A DNA stretch of 64,000 bases from Thamnidium elegans (taxonomy: Eukaryota; Mucoromycota; Mucoromycetes; Mucorales; Mucoraceae), in the NCBI GenBank assembly GCA_025201345.1, contig JAIXMG010000003.1:1-64000 (forward strand), in the 5' to 3' direction. Shown here in pieces: positions 22,986-34,475 of this stretch (its first letter is position 1; each line of letters opens with the position of its first letter). The translations under genes were made by a program, and so were the position numbers. The notes under the pieces are model-generated. The model had not been told where the DNA came from and searched no databases. It saw nothing but the letters and a program-made list of their open reading frames with translations.

Positions 22986-25900
22986 TTAATCAGTCAAAGT
23001 AACACCTTCAGAGGGTATTGTACGATGAGATAAGTTTTCCTTTTGTTGATCGGTCAAAGAAGTTGGACTTTCAGGCAACTGATCCCTCACTACCAATTCT
23101 GACACATCTCCACCAGGCACGCCGTTCCTTTTTTCAAATTCCTGACTTAAGAAATCTTTTGCCTGTCGATCATGTCTCATACGAAGTAAACGTAAAATAG
23201 CATCACCTTCTAATTCGTTTAAATTACATTTACTTTTTTCTTCCTTCTTTATACTATTACGTCTACCATGTCGAATGGTATGTTTAGAATGATAGACGGT
23301 TTTACTACGGTCTGGACGTTTAGCAGTTAATTTCCAACTTGCACGAGGAGAAGACTTTTGATAAGTTAATTTGTACTCTTGAATTAGATTTTCGGTATCG
23401 AGGTTATATGATACATTGATGGCCAGTAACGCATGGTAAGTTTCGTTCTCTAAACTCTCCAAGGGTATAGCGTCTCCATCTTCTCCACCGTTAAAGAAAA
23501 TCTTTAATAGTTCTAGCCATTTAAAAACAACATGAAGTTGATACATATCTAAAGGCTTCACTTCAGATATGTATTCCGACAGAGGAGGTAATAAAATACT
23601 GTCCAACGTACGTAAAATTTCTTGCCATACTTTCAAGACGACTGTATGTATATTGACTTCAGACAAGTTATTGCTTAGAATCTTGAGGTTACTCTCAAGG
23701 AAATCTAGTAAAGGTGCAATTGCATTTTCACAGTCTTGAAGATCTGGGTCTACTTGCTTACTGGTAGCTCGAGTAAAAGCAGAGAAAAATCCTACGTTGT
23801 CTCTTTTTAATAGCTTGTCAATTACTTGACGAGAAAGACAACGACGAATATAAGGTCCCATCTATAATTTTTTTGGTTTAATATATATTTCTTTCTCTTG
23901 TTTTTTTTCGTACCTTATCGACAATTAAACCAGCTATATCATGCTCTGATCTTTTTAATGTACGGAACGCTTTACCAAACCAAAACTGAATATCATTTTT
24001 CTCTCCTTCCATGCTAATACGAAGTACCAGCGTACCTTGTGGAGACAAATCCAGTACCAACTCATGTGTCAAAAAATCGTCATAATACTCTGGTGAAAGT
24101 TTAAACCAAACCACACCACACTCTTCATCAGCCGTAATAACATCTTCATCATTGACAACAGCTAAAACCTCTACTGTACGTTCACCACTTAGCCAAATGT
24201 CAAATTCTTCATCCCATCGAGGGTTTAAAGTTTCATACACTGTTCTAGTTCTCATAACGGGCTTTCGATCAATTTCAAATGTCACGTATGGATCACTAAG
24301 GCCGTTTTTATCGAGTGGTTGCAGGTTTTCAGCACGGATAACTTTGATTGTATACAAATGATTGTTTTGTGTTGATTTGTAATTACTTTGAGATGTTAAG
24401 TTTTGTCGCATAAATTGTGCAATTTCATCGACGTGCATCACTTGATAGAGACGATCTAGTTTTCCTCTTGCTGCTTCAATATCATTTAATTTAACACAAA
24501 GCTTCAAGTAAAAAACATGTTAGAATATGTTCTTTTAAATATATATATATATAATATATATTTACCTCTGGTGTGACATCTTCAGGTACACCTTCTAATT
24601 TCTGTAACCCTCTACCACCCATAATTTGATATCTTGCCTTCTCCAAAATAGAAGCAGAACGTACTTCAGCAGGCAAATCCAAACTGAATCGATTAGAATA
24701 TAATTCATACTTGACTAAATCCTCCAACGCATAACAATAATGTTGGATACCCTCACCAATAATTTTTGATAGGAAAGTTTCGAATAAACAATGTTGAATG
24801 GTATTGGGCCATTCTAAATCAGTGACAAAATCAACAGCTTGGTTAAACATGGAGAATAAATCAATAATAGAAGAAGAATGAAGTGCGTTATCACTAACAC
24901 GTTGAAACTATTTGTAATAATATAAGTATACATGTAAAAGGGTATATAATTATAATTCAACTTACTTTATCTTCTGCAATTGCATTATCTACCCATTCAA
25001 TAGTAGACTCATTTGTTTTAATAAGCCATCGTTTTACATGAGGTAAAAACCACGATTCGACTTTGAATAAACTTTTTTTGTGCCTGAATAGAATAAAAAG
25101 GAGGGAGAAGTGATAAGTATTATTTAAACCAAGAAAGATACATATACATATATATATATATATATATACTTTACTCTGGGCCATATTGATCATATAACTT
25201 TTCAAGACTTAATACTTTTCTGTACAACTCAAATGCAATATCTACAGGGCATGATTTAGACTCTTGTGAATAAGACCAGTTTTCCATTTCTAATGCAAAG
25301 TACGGCATTTGTCTTGCCATAACAATACTAGGAATAAATAATGTTTCCATAATAGGCTCTCTGAATTTCTTTTCAGCAATGAGGAAGAGTTCTTTACTTA
25401 GGTTATCTGCCATATTTATCAAGTTGATTAAATCATCTGCTTCTGGATCCTTTGATTTTCCTTCTATTTTACTCCATCGTTCAACAGCAGCTCCCTAACA
25501 TAAAAGAAAAAAAAAGTGTTAATGTATTATACAGATCAATTGCGTATTGAGGAGAAAAATACCTTGACGATATCCTCTAGTAACGAAAACTCTGATTTGG
25601 GATTAGGATAAACTTCCAAGTAAATAGGGTGAGAATAAATCTTTTCTAATAAATCAACGATATCTTGAACCCAACCAGGACTAAAATAAAAAATGGTACT
25701 AAATTAACGTGTACTTAATGTAAGATGATGCGTTTTTTTTACCTGATTTTCCAATATTTTGATAATCCATCAGCCAATTGATGTAATAGTGAATTGTTTA
25801 AACTTTCTAAAACACGAACAAGATTATCACGCTATATAAAGAATGTTAGCATTTCTTTTTTCTTTTTCTTTTTTTTTAAAAAAAAATAGTGATAATAATA

Positions 25901-27396
25901 TAAATACTTGCGTCAACAATGGCCCATGAATGTATGTCAGATTCTTTCATAACTTTATCAAGTGAACGAATAGCTTCATTGATATCTTCAATAGAAAGTT
26001 CATCTTTATCGAATTTTGATTTTGCTAGTGTAAGGTACAAGATAGCTCTAAAAGGAGAAGAAAGTCTCCAAGTTTTCCAACACTCTCTCAATAATTCATC
26101 TGATGGATGAGTTAATACACTTGTTTTTGATCTCTCCGATTCAGGTACAGACGAAAAATTCTCGATATCACGATCAAGACATGCATTCATCAAGAAACGA
26201 AAGCAGTTACGAGGATCAGAAGGGATAAATGTAAAGGAAAGAGTATCCGAGTTTTGACTTGATAGAGAGTTATAAGAATCATTGCTATTTTGTCTCGATA
26301 ATAAGTTTGTATAATCAATTTCATTTGAAGGAGCAATACTTAGGTTTGGGTTCATCAACATCATTGAATTCATTAATTCAGTTAATTGCTTTAACTCTGT
26401 CTTTTGCCAGTTTTCATATGCTTGTAAAGTAGGGAAATCATCCTTTTTACTATTGGTATGAACATGATTAATGCATTTCTTTAAATCATTCAACAATGCC
26501 TAGAAATAAAAAGGAGTTAAGCACTAGAGACAATGAAATGTATATAATAATAAACTAACCGATTCAGTACAAATAGGAACTAGTTCTAACAACTTTTTAT
26601 AGTGTTCATCGTCATCCACTTGAAATAATTCTTTAATAAATACAATCATTGGAAAATTGATTATAGAATCAAGTTCACTTGTTGCTGCTGTTGTTGTACT
26701 ACTTGAAGATGATGATCTCTTGTCAATCACGACAGAACCTTTTTGGGAGTTGGGGGGAGTACAGAATACAGATAGTTTTTCTAATAACTCCGGTGTGGCA
26801 GCTGAAGGTGCATCTTGTTGAATAGTTTGTATCACTATTTCAACATATCTAGTAATAAATTTCTGTAAATCATCGTACCATAAAGCAGGTTTATCGGGGT
26901 CATTCTTTAATTGCGATTCACTTGATTTTAAAAAGAGTATAACTGTATCATTGATAGTCCCTGTTGGTCTGTATCGATGCTCACTTAAACTTTTCTTGAC
27001 TAGTTTACATACTGCTCTAAATCGAGTATCAACATATTCTACTTTGGATGTATCTCTTTCTTTATATACGTCCTCTAACCGTCTAATCAATCCTTTTACA
27101 ATTTCTCGGGTGAGTTTATCTGTTTGTTTAGTATCAGAAAATATATCTGTTAAACTAGAGAAACTATGGTGAAGTGAATGTCTCTCGTCCTTTTTCTTTT
27201 TTAAAGACGTAGTTGGTGAGATGCCAGATGTAGTATACTTGTTTTCTTGTTGTTCAAGATTAGCTCTTATAGCACAACGTAAAGCAAAGTCATATACTAT
27301 AGCTGGGTTTATTTGTCTACTGGAACTTCTTTTACTATTCTTGATCCCTCCTCTTCTTATGGTTGAAGCCTTTGTAGACTTTATCGAGTTGGTCAT
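22986..27396 (-). CDS. Munc13-homology (MHD1-C2-MHD2) protein, 9 exons
   Basis: Munc13/UNC13-type proteins prime SNARE-dependent exocytosis; the fission-yeast relative Git1 acts in cAMP signalling. Exons: 27396-26560, 26499-25912, 25831-25743, 25680-25563, 25494-25175, 25083-24966, 24907-24566, 24501-23914, 23861-22986; 1,291 residues. MHD1-like sequence lies around residues 660-780 (KVESWFLPHVKRWL to LHSSSIIDLFSMFNQ). A C2 domain lies around 850-950 (YTIKVIRAENLQPLDKNGLS, with NPRWDEEFDIW). MHD2-like sequence is around 1030-1150 (NIHTVVLKVWQEILRTLDS). A basic Ser/Thr-rich tail follows. In the C2 calcium loops an aspartate pair is visible (DKNGLSDPYV, NDEDVITADEE), so calcium binding is plausible. 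The second intron uses a GC donor. Confidence 0.88.
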
Positions 27397-27561
27397 GTTG
27401 AAGAAGAAGAAGCAGAGTTTGAAAGGAGCTAAAAAAAAAAAAGAAAAATCTATTTTTAAAGAATTGAACTCCTACTTTTTTTTTTTTTTTCTGTATACAT
27501 TACACGTGAGTCGATTTACTTTTTTTTTTTTTTTTTTTTTTTTGCTTGTTATTCTTTATAA
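27397..27561. promoter_or_regulatory. Compact divergent promoter region
   Basis: Only 165 bp separate the start codons of the Munc13-like gene (minus) and the rhomboid-like gene (plus). It contains an A-run, a 14-T run, a CACGTG E-box-like site at 27503-27508 and a T-run of more than 20 just before the plus-strand start. Shared regulation is possible. Confidence 0.5.
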
Positions 27562-28589
27562 ATGAGTACCAATAACAGCAATGCGACAAGTGTCTTTATG
27601 GACCATGTTAAACAAGTACTTACAACATTACCTCCTGTAACTAAATTTGCTCTCTTCTTTCCAACTTTTATGTATATACTCGATGCATTTACTTCTGTAT
27701 TCTCGTATCTCTACCTTGAATCAGATAAAGTACTTTACTACTTTCAAAGTAAGGTCATAAACACACTTTTTTTTTGTATGTGTATATAAAATTCTAAAAT
27801 AATAATATAGTTCAAAGAATTTTTCTATACCCTATTGCGTCAAAGTCTTTATTAGAAATGATTATTATCACCTTTTGGTTACTTCCAGAAATATACAAGG
27901 CAGAAAAGAGAATGGGAACACTACGCTTAATTTGGACACTCGCAAGTTTACTTACGATTATACCTGGTATTATTTATTGTATTGCCATTTATTTATTATC
28001 TGTATATTCTCCTGATTTTGGGTTTGGGATTGCTAAATATGTTGGTATGACTGGATGGGTTGTAGGTTTAGTTATTATCAATTATTTGAAACAAGAAGGC
28101 GAACCCGACAGAATGTAAGTTACACACGCATATGTACTTTGTGTGTGTATGTGTGCTGATATATACATGTAATTTTATTAGGATTGCTGGATCGATTCGT
28201 ATTCCTAATAAAGTATGGCCTGTCATTGTATTGGTCTTTTTCGTGTTCCTTGCTCCTGGTGCTTCCTTTATATTAAATCTTTCTGCGGCATTACTTGGAT
28301 TTGTCTGTAAGTTAAATATGCATAATATAGTACGAACATTTAAACCAATCCCTTTTTAGATATTGATGAAAAGTTTAGCAAGTATTTTACACTTTCTGAG
28401 GAAACGGTTAATAAATTGGAAGAAAAGGATTGGTTAAAGTGGTTAACAAAATCTTCCAACTTTGTATCTATTGATTCAAGTGGTATTTATTTACCTATTA
28501 ATAATCCACCTTCTGATAATCATCATACTATAACACCTAATAATAATGCTGGTAGCTTCCCTGGTACTGGTGTACGTCTTGGATCATAA
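27562..28589 (+). CDS. Rhomboid-like multi-span membrane protein, 4 exons
   Basis: Exons 27562-27748, 27811-28114, 28182-28306, 28360-28589 give 281 residues. About six hydrophobic spans fill residues 25-210, and a hydrophilic tail ends in FPGTGVRLGS. After the first span, YPIASKSLLEMIIITFWLLP followed by EIYKAEKRMGTLRLIW resembles the second span and GT-turn of rhomboids (normally HxSxxHxxxN, E...GT). The His/Asn residues of that motif and a GxSG serine loop are not seen, so if related it is more likely a pseudoprotease of the Dsc2/UBAC2/derlin kind, acting in ER or Golgi membranes. The family link is an inference from the layout. Confidence 0.6.
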
Positions 28590-28656
28590 ATAATAAATAT
28601 CTTTTTCTTAAGAACATGAACTTTTTTTTTATTATTATTATATTTTTTTATTATTA

Positions 28657-29975
28657 TTACAATTTGGTAGGCTTTACTTCACCCAAAAAGAGAGTTTTAT
28701 CAGTACTTGCACTCATAATAATGGGTTCTTTAGGATGCCAGTCAACATCATTAACACAACCCTTATGTCCAGGTAACTTGTAAAGAATTTTTCTACTTTC
28801 TACTTCCCAAATAACAACAGATCTATCAGCAGAACCACAAGCAATTTGACTACCATCTGTTGCCCAACAAGGTCTAATCAAATTCTTTTCATAACCGTGA
28901 GGAGCTCCTTCAAATATCTTGAGACAACGATCGGCTGCAGCAAATGGTTTAACATCCCATATACGTACTTTATTTTATATATGTAAGTATAAGACCCTTA
29001 TTATTACGATTATTATTTTATTTTACCTGTGTTATCCATAGAATTTGTCAACAAGTTATTTCCATCAGGACTAAGTGACATGCCTGAAACTGTATCCATA
29101 TGCCCCTTCATAGTATACGCTAATTGATTTTTACGTACATCCCAAACTTTAATGTCATTATCAAGACCAGCTGAATAAATCATATCACCAGCATCACTAA
29201 ATGAGACACTAGTGACTTGATAATCATTTTCAAAGGTACTGACAGCTTCCTTTGTTCTATTATCCCAAATCTTGACTGTACAATCGTCACTTCCAGATAC
29301 AACTAATTCAGGCCCTCTTCTAGCTACTTGACAACTGTTCACAATACCAGTATGTCCTCTCCATCTACGTGTACGTTCTCCTGTCTTGACATCAAATATG
29401 CCAACTGATTTATCGGCTGAACAACTGAATATTTGGTTCGAGTCTCTGGACCAGTGAATTTCCATAATTGCGTTGGTGTGTCCTTTTAAAACACCATAGT
29501 TCTTGACTTCACCGTATGTGTTCCATAATACTAGTACAAAATAGTGTTGGTTTTTTTTCTGTCGCAAGTGCATTTTTTTTTTTTTTTTTTACTTACGAAT
29601 TTGTCTATCAAAGCCTGCACTGGCAATGTTTTCTCCAGAACGATCAAATTCACAAGAAAAAATCTCGCCCTATCTTAGATATAAGTAACCTGTTTTTTTT
29701 TATATTTAGTAAAATACTTTACATCATGACCTATTAATTGCATAACAGGTGCTTCTAAACCAGATGTACGCTTAATCTAAACATGATAAAATTAACAAAT
29801 TGTCTTTTTTTTTAAAAAAAAAATACATGACGCGTACTGTTCCGACAATGGCATTCTTTGTTCCCGATCTTTCGTTTGATAAAGTGATAAGTGAACTGTT
29901 ATTTGATTCGTCATCTTGTTTTGCGCGCTTAATAAGTGCTCCAGCAACTGATGTATCTTTTCTTTTCTCTGCCAT
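28657..29975 (-). CDS. snrnp40: U5 snRNP 40-kDa WD40 protein (SNRNP40/Cwf17), 5 exons
   Basis: Spliceosomal U5 component that binds Prp8. Exons: 29975-29838, 29776-29723, 29669-29597, 29530-29027, 28967-28657; 359 residues, matching the human protein length. A polar N-terminus with KRAK precedes seven WD repeats. Recognisable stretches are LEAPVMQLIGHDGEIFSC, IASAGFDRQI, VKIWDNRTKEAVSTF, GLDNDIKVWDVRKNQLAYTM, MDNTVRIWDVKPF and ILYKLPGHKGCVNDVDWHP, all in the order of the U5-40K family. The first donor could be either of two in-phase sites (GTACGC or GTCATG), changing the product by two residues. Tail-to-tail with the rhomboid-like gene, 67 bp apart. Confidence 0.95.
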
Positions 29976-30079
29976 GTTTTATAATAATTCAAAAAAGATG
30001 AGCTATTTTTTTTTTATTTCTTTTTTTTTTTAAATGGCTAAAAAAAAAAGTGACTTCTTTTAAAGAGTAAAAAGACCTT

Positions 30080-30669
30080 TCAAATGGCTGGTGACTGCAG
30101 GCATAATGATGAATGTCTTGATCTTATATTGTATTGCGAGTTGATATAATCCATCATTATACCTTTGATATTTATGGCGGCGTTTATGTCTCTGTACCAA
30201 ATCCTCTTAATATCTAAGTAAGTTTTGCAAATTTTTAAACAGTAAACTATACATTAAATGATATTAGTACATGTACATAATTATTAGGGAGGTAGTTAGA
30301 CATACTCAAGGATTGGTAACTTTTATTGCCTTCTTTTTTCTTCCAAAAAAAGTAATTAGTGTCTGGAACTGCCAAAAAAAATAAAAGTAGACTTACTCTC
30401 TATATTTGTTTTCTAGAGTGCCGTGGCACTTTGAGCATGTTATATACGGAATTCGTCTAATAATACAACTAAAGATTTCCTCGCTATTTCAACCATTGTC
30501 TTCTTTTTATTAATAAAAAAAAATTATAAAGAGGTATATGCAGTATATGATTCACTATTACCTTGACAGGGGTTGGTGTATTATTTTTCATCGTACCTTG
30601 TATGCTAGCGTTTTCATGATATGATTGAAGCCTTTTCTGACAGGACAAAGGGCTGCTTGGCTCTAACAT
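30080..30669 (-). pseudogene. Fanzor-like (TnpB homologue) C-terminal fragment, relic 2
   Basis: Spliced minus-strand pieces spell the C-terminal half of a Fanzor. An exon at 30669-30562 ends in NNTPTPVK. After an intron, 30502 onward gives KSLVVLLDEFR, the RuvC-II-side acidic segment that precedes the zinc ribbon. A frameshift near 30445 leads to ITCSKCHGTLENKYRE (first CxxC pair), ending at a GTAAGT donor at 30396. After an AG at 30248-30247 comes YCLKICKT (a C...C pair) and then DIKRIWYRDINAAINIKGI near 30210-30165, the RuvC-III D-x-N-A-A-x-N-I signature. The frame ends with TGA at 30080-30082. The N-terminal half (RuvC-I) is missing, so it is dead. The stop lies about 105 bp upstream of the snrnp40 start codon on the same strand, so the element landed in or beside that promoter. 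Confidence 0.7.
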
Positions 30670-30710
30670 TCTTCCTCCTTTTTCTTCCTTTAGTCTTTAT
30701 TGACCGGTAG

Positions 30711-31439
30711 GCTAAAGGAAAAAGTTCATTACAGTTAATTCTTGATACACCTCCAACATGGGCTGAATCATGTTACTTTGCTGATTATAAATCAATCGAA
30801 TCTAGCCTGCAGCATATTCCGTTGCACCCACTGGTTGGATTGCCATTTTTCCTAATTGGAAAATATCGATCATTGGTAATCAACCCATCACGTTCTGATT
30901 TAACAATACAAAAATTGTATAGTATTGCGAAAGAAATTTTCGAAAATCGTACCGCTGAATATGATAACCTTGGTGAATTCCTCGACGTGTGCCTGTGTGC
31001 AAATGACCAAATTAAACAAGGATTAACATTCTTGCGTGTTAACACGCTTGATACCAATACAAAAACTCAAATAAAACTTTCACTTATGGGAGCATCTTCA
31101 ATTTTATCAAAGTTTCAACAAAATCATGTACCAACGTTGTCAGTGGCATCGCCATTATCATAACCATCGCAGTCGCCACCTTTCCATCCTTCAGAAGTGA
31201 TTCGAGTAGCTTCTCTACAATTGAATAATGTACATCATCAGGAACTACGGGTACAAAGTTCAGTCGAAGACAACCAATGGACTTTTACCAAAAACTATAT
31301 CAATAACCATAAATCCAATACCCGTACTAATAACAGTGGAGAACCAATTCCATGGGAGGCAATTTATCGTGATGGACCAACTAGAGGATATTTTAGTACG
31401 TTTGCCAATGTCAACTCTACAAGAACTAGTTTTTACTGA
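30711..31439 (+). pseudogene. Unrecognised coding fragment with an in-frame stop
   Basis: After an AG at 30709-30710 the frame is open (start SSLQLILDTPPTWAESCYF) to a TAA at 31161-31163. It continues open in the same frame to a TGA at 31437-31439. The first part is helix-rich (DLTIQKLYSIAKEIFENR, KTQIKLSLMGASSILSKF). The second part (EPIPWEAIYRDGPTRG) overlaps another open frame at 31228-31578 that also looks protein-like, so which frame was coding is unclear. No start exon was found. Probably a remnant of a lineage-specific gene or element. Confidence 0.35.
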
Positions 31440-32312
31440 AAGAAAAATATCTAGCCATTGTCTACATCTTTTATTAAAAAATATACGAAATAATGCATTT
31501 TGTGGCGTTATATCGAAAAACAATAAAAATAACAATTTAGTTAAATACCATATTCAACAATGTCGAGGATACTCTTAGTAGAGTCATATTACATAATGAT
31601 AAATTATACCAAGTATAGGTATACCAATATTGCACTTAATATATGCCTCAATCTATTTCATTATAACTAAGACTAACAATAGTATTTCTTCATTAATTTA
31701 CGCCAAGACAAAATAATAGTTGTAGAGCAATTATATATTTATTATTTATTATATCTTTGTTATTATTACATGACTGGAGTTATATTATAATATTGACCTT
31801 GCACGAATACAATTTTTATCATTAGCCATCAGCGTATATGAGTGAGTCCATAAAATTGGTGTGGTACTATCAGGGGAAGTAGCAAGATTGTAGCCAGAAG
31901 CTGCTCAATTAAGCACAAGAAAGGTAACAAAATGCATAGTGTCTCTTTTTAATATCGAAAACTCTTATGCTGTAGTTCGAAAAAGTTTCTAGATATAACA
32001 TTATGTTAAATATTTTTATATGTGATAGTTATTTTATAATTATGAGCATAATTTATTCTGTAGATTTTGAGCGGCTCTTTCAGTAAAGTGGAAGCTTTGC
32101 ATTTTCTTGTAAAGTTGTACTTTTGTAAAGGTAATACACACTCTTCATCAACTTTTTTCATTTACTCTTTGAGGCTTCAGAGTCTTCAGATACTTCTGGG
32201 ACGTTAAGCACTCTTTTGGACATTCTATATGTTTTAAAAAGAGTCAATCATACGTAATAGCGAAATTTATAATATCTATATATAGTTTTCGGATTAAAGT
32301 AAAGTAACCTTT

Positions 32313-32314
<2 letters not shown>

Positions 32315-32353
<39 letters not shown>
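32315..32353. repeat. Homopolymer run of 39 T
   Basis: Uninterrupted T-run, likely hypermutable. Its exact length may be affected by sequencing. Confidence 0.9.
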
Positions 32354-32354
<1 letters not shown>

Positions 32355-32389
32355 GCTTTAGTAGGTGTAAACCACTTTTGCGTATCTTT

Positions 32390-32460
32390 GCGTTTCTCTA
32401 TCGCTGTAATTGGAAGTGATATAAGCGAATAAATAACGACGGTTAGAGCGATAGAGACGC
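32390..32460. repeat. Imperfect inverted repeat (hairpin-capable)
   Basis: The arm GCGTTTCTCTATCGCT at 32390-32405 pairs with AGCGATAGAGACGC at 32447-32460. The only difference is two extra T in the left arm. The spacer is 41 nt. It could be a small MITE end pair or a structured RNA segment. Confidence 0.6.
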
Positions 32461-32676
32461 ATTAAAACTATCAAGTGACGCTTTCGTATGTTACTTTCTT
32501 ATTGAATTTAAGCAAAGATGATTATAAAAAAAAAAGAAGGTTATTGTTGGTGCATTAAATAGCGTTTTAAATTATGACATAAGTATGAAATTATATCATC
32601 TGTAAGCCTAGAAACTAAATTGAAATATGTTCCTTGTCGCGATGTAGAAGAAGGAATAAGTTTTTTTTTTTTTTTT

Positions 32677-32958
32677 TTAATTTTAGAGCAAGATCTTTTT
32701 ACTAAAGAAAATCGCTATGATGTATATACCAGCGAAAGTGCTGTACTCATTTCCGGTCCATGCCACGACTTCATTTACTGCAGAGCTGATTATAAGCTTA
32801 TGTTTCACATACAGAGATTCATGTCTGCTTTGGACATAATCGACACTAATTTTAATACGGTGTGCAGCCAGCCCATCGAATTAAATCAAGTCGAATATAG
32901 CAGCAACAACAACAATAATAATGATAATAATAATAATACCGATAGACAGCAATATTGA
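32677..32958 (+). CDS. Possible terminal exon of an unknown protein
   Basis: After a pyrimidine run and TTTTAG acceptor-like sequence, an open frame starts with EQDLFTKENRYDVY. It contains ESAVLISGPCHDFIYC and ends in an Asn/Asp repeat tract and a TGA at 32956-32958. No upstream start exon could be fixed; the short frame at 32620-32676 contains a T-run. I do not recognise it. It may be a gene remnant. Confidence 0.25.
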   Translation, partial: LILEQDLFTKENRYDVYTSESAVLISGPCHDFIYCRADYKLMFHIQRFMSALDIIDTNFNTVCSQPIELNQVEYSSNNNNNNDNNNNTDRQQY

Positions 32959-33141
32959 TGGATATAATCATGTTGAAACTTATAATATTAATGATGATAT
33001 ATCTTTTTATTAGAATTTCAAAATCTGCTCTCTGTAAGCATCTCTTACATATAAAGATGTAATCATAAAAAATTGGGATGAGTTTTTGTTTTAAACCTCA
33101 ATGTTGGGACGTTTCGATAGTCACAAACGTAATTTTTTATT

Positions 33142-34059
33142 TTAAAAGAACCAAGACCCGATCTTCTTTAATGAATGATGATGATTAGGAGTATTACAAG
33201 TATCAGTATTAGCCTTTCTTGAGCTCTTTTTATACTGAACCCATTTTTGAAATCTAGAATGATGATGTAAAGAAGGAGTAGGTGTACTTGCTTCTTTAGG
33301 TGGTGGTATAGGTCCTGTTAGACTTTCAATCGCAATTTTGGTTTCCGATGTAGACATCAATGCATCCTGCGAGCCAATAGTTGTCTTTTCGGTTAAATTA
33401 AGGCAACCCATCGAATCTCTTAATTTTGTTGTCGTAGGCTGATTATAACTGTCAAATTCTCTCTTATGTCCTGCTTTGGATTTAAGTATCTCTCGCATAG
33501 CATATAATCCTACTGTCTTGACATGAGCTGATGTAACTGAATCCATCAATGGTAAACATCGCATTAATGTACACCAATGTGTATACTGTATATCTAAATA
33601 CTCTTGCCAATCTCTGTCACTACCTAACGCTGCTTGAAAGGGTTCAATAGGTCTTGGCCAGGGTACTCCATCTGCTGATGCTACTGTACCTGCAGTTGCA
33701 CAACAATCATTAGGACACTTTTGAAGACTTTCAATATCTTGTAGCCTTTGTAATAATGCGCCATAATTTTGAGGTACATAAGATGCCCAAGGATCGATCA
33801 CTGTATGTAACCGTAAATCTACCGGATGATTAAAGCTATTTTGTCTAGTATGGTTTGATTGAGGTACCGGTGGTGGTAATACGGTCTCGATTGATGTAGA
33901 ATTACGCTTTTGTTTCTCTTCTACCAAATCATCTACCTGTACCGACAATCTCTTTACTAGTACAGCTAAATCATCTAAGGATACATCTCCTTTTAAAGGT
34001 TCTACTTTGGATTTCTTTTTAGAGATCAAGTTTCGAAACGAATGACTGTTAGATAACAT
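33142..34059 (-). CDS. Hypothetical 305-residue protein, single exon
   Basis: Long clean frame from an ATG at 34059. The N-terminal 60 residues are basic then coiled-coil-like (DDLAVLVKRLSVQVDDLVEE). A Pro/Ser/Thr-rich linker follows. The central ordered region, about residues 85-175, includes IDPWASYVPQNYGALLQRL and DRDWQEYLDIQYTHWCTL. A CPNDCC cysteine cluster lies in between. The C-terminal 100 residues are low-complexity (PPPKE, HHH). No membrane span or signal peptide. Family unknown; the length and sustained frame make it a real gene. Confidence 0.65.
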   Translation of the reverse strand: MLSNSHSFRNLISKKKSKVEPLKGDVSLDDLAVLVKRLSVQVDDLVEEKQKRNSTSIETVLPPPVPQSNHTRQNSFNHPVDLRLHTVIDPWASYVPQNYGALLQRLQDIESLQKCPNDCCATAGTVASADGVPWPRPIEPFQAALGSDRDWQEYLDIQYTHWCTLMRCLPLMDSVTSAHVKTVGLYAMREILKSKAGHKREFDSYNQPTTTKLRDSMGCLNLTEKTTIGSQDALMSTSETKIAIESLTGPIPPPKEASTPTPSLHHHSRFQKWVQYKKSSRKANTDTCNTPNHHHSLKKIGSWFF

Positions 34060-34409
34060 ACTGTAAAAAGTAATTTAAAGAGTAAAAAAAAAGATGGTTT
34101 AAATTTACTGTTGAACTAATATATAAAAAATCGGAGACATCAAGAATATGATCTACTACCATTTTTCTTCTATACACATATATATTACTTCGGAAAATTA
34201 TATATACATTCTCATCTTTTTTATACGTGTATTATATAATGTGCCTTTGCTAATTATTATATACTTTTTTTTTTTTTTACCGAACTACTAACCAAATGAC
34301 GGGGATATATAAAGCTATTTTTTTTTTACCGCATATTGTTAAAGAAGAAGGAGGAAAACGATTTTTATTTGTTTTACAAGAAATATATAAAAAGGAGAGG
34401 ATATGTACA

Positions 34410-34459
<50 letters not shown>

Positions 34460-34475
34460 AAAGAAAGAGAGAGAT
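34060..34475. other. Promoter/terminator spacer with a 47-A run
   Basis: Lies between the hypothetical gene (upstream side) and the 3' end of the secreted-protein gene. Contains TATATA blocks and the A-run listed separately. Open frames across the A-run are artefacts of simple sequence. Confidence 0.5.
34411..34457. repeat. Homopolymer run of 47 A
   Basis: Longest homopolymer in the window, 19 bp past the stop codon of the minus-strand secreted-protein gene. On that gene's strand it is poly-T, so it is not a copied poly(A) tail. Confidence 0.9.

Larger units (their letters stand above)
31579..32619. other. Gene-free stretch with long T-run and an inverted repeat
   Basis: AT-rich sequence without a supported gene. 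It holds the T-run at 32315-32353 and the inverted repeat at 32390-32460, listed separately. Confidence 0.5.

Noticed and set aside
30785..31057. Minus-strand frame of 90 codons
   Set aside because: Antisense shadow of the plus-strand fragment at 30711-31163; no splice or family support.
34411..34457. A-run as a poly(A) tail of a retrocopy
   Set aside because: The adjacent gene is on the minus strand and has an intron, so the run is poly-T on its strand.
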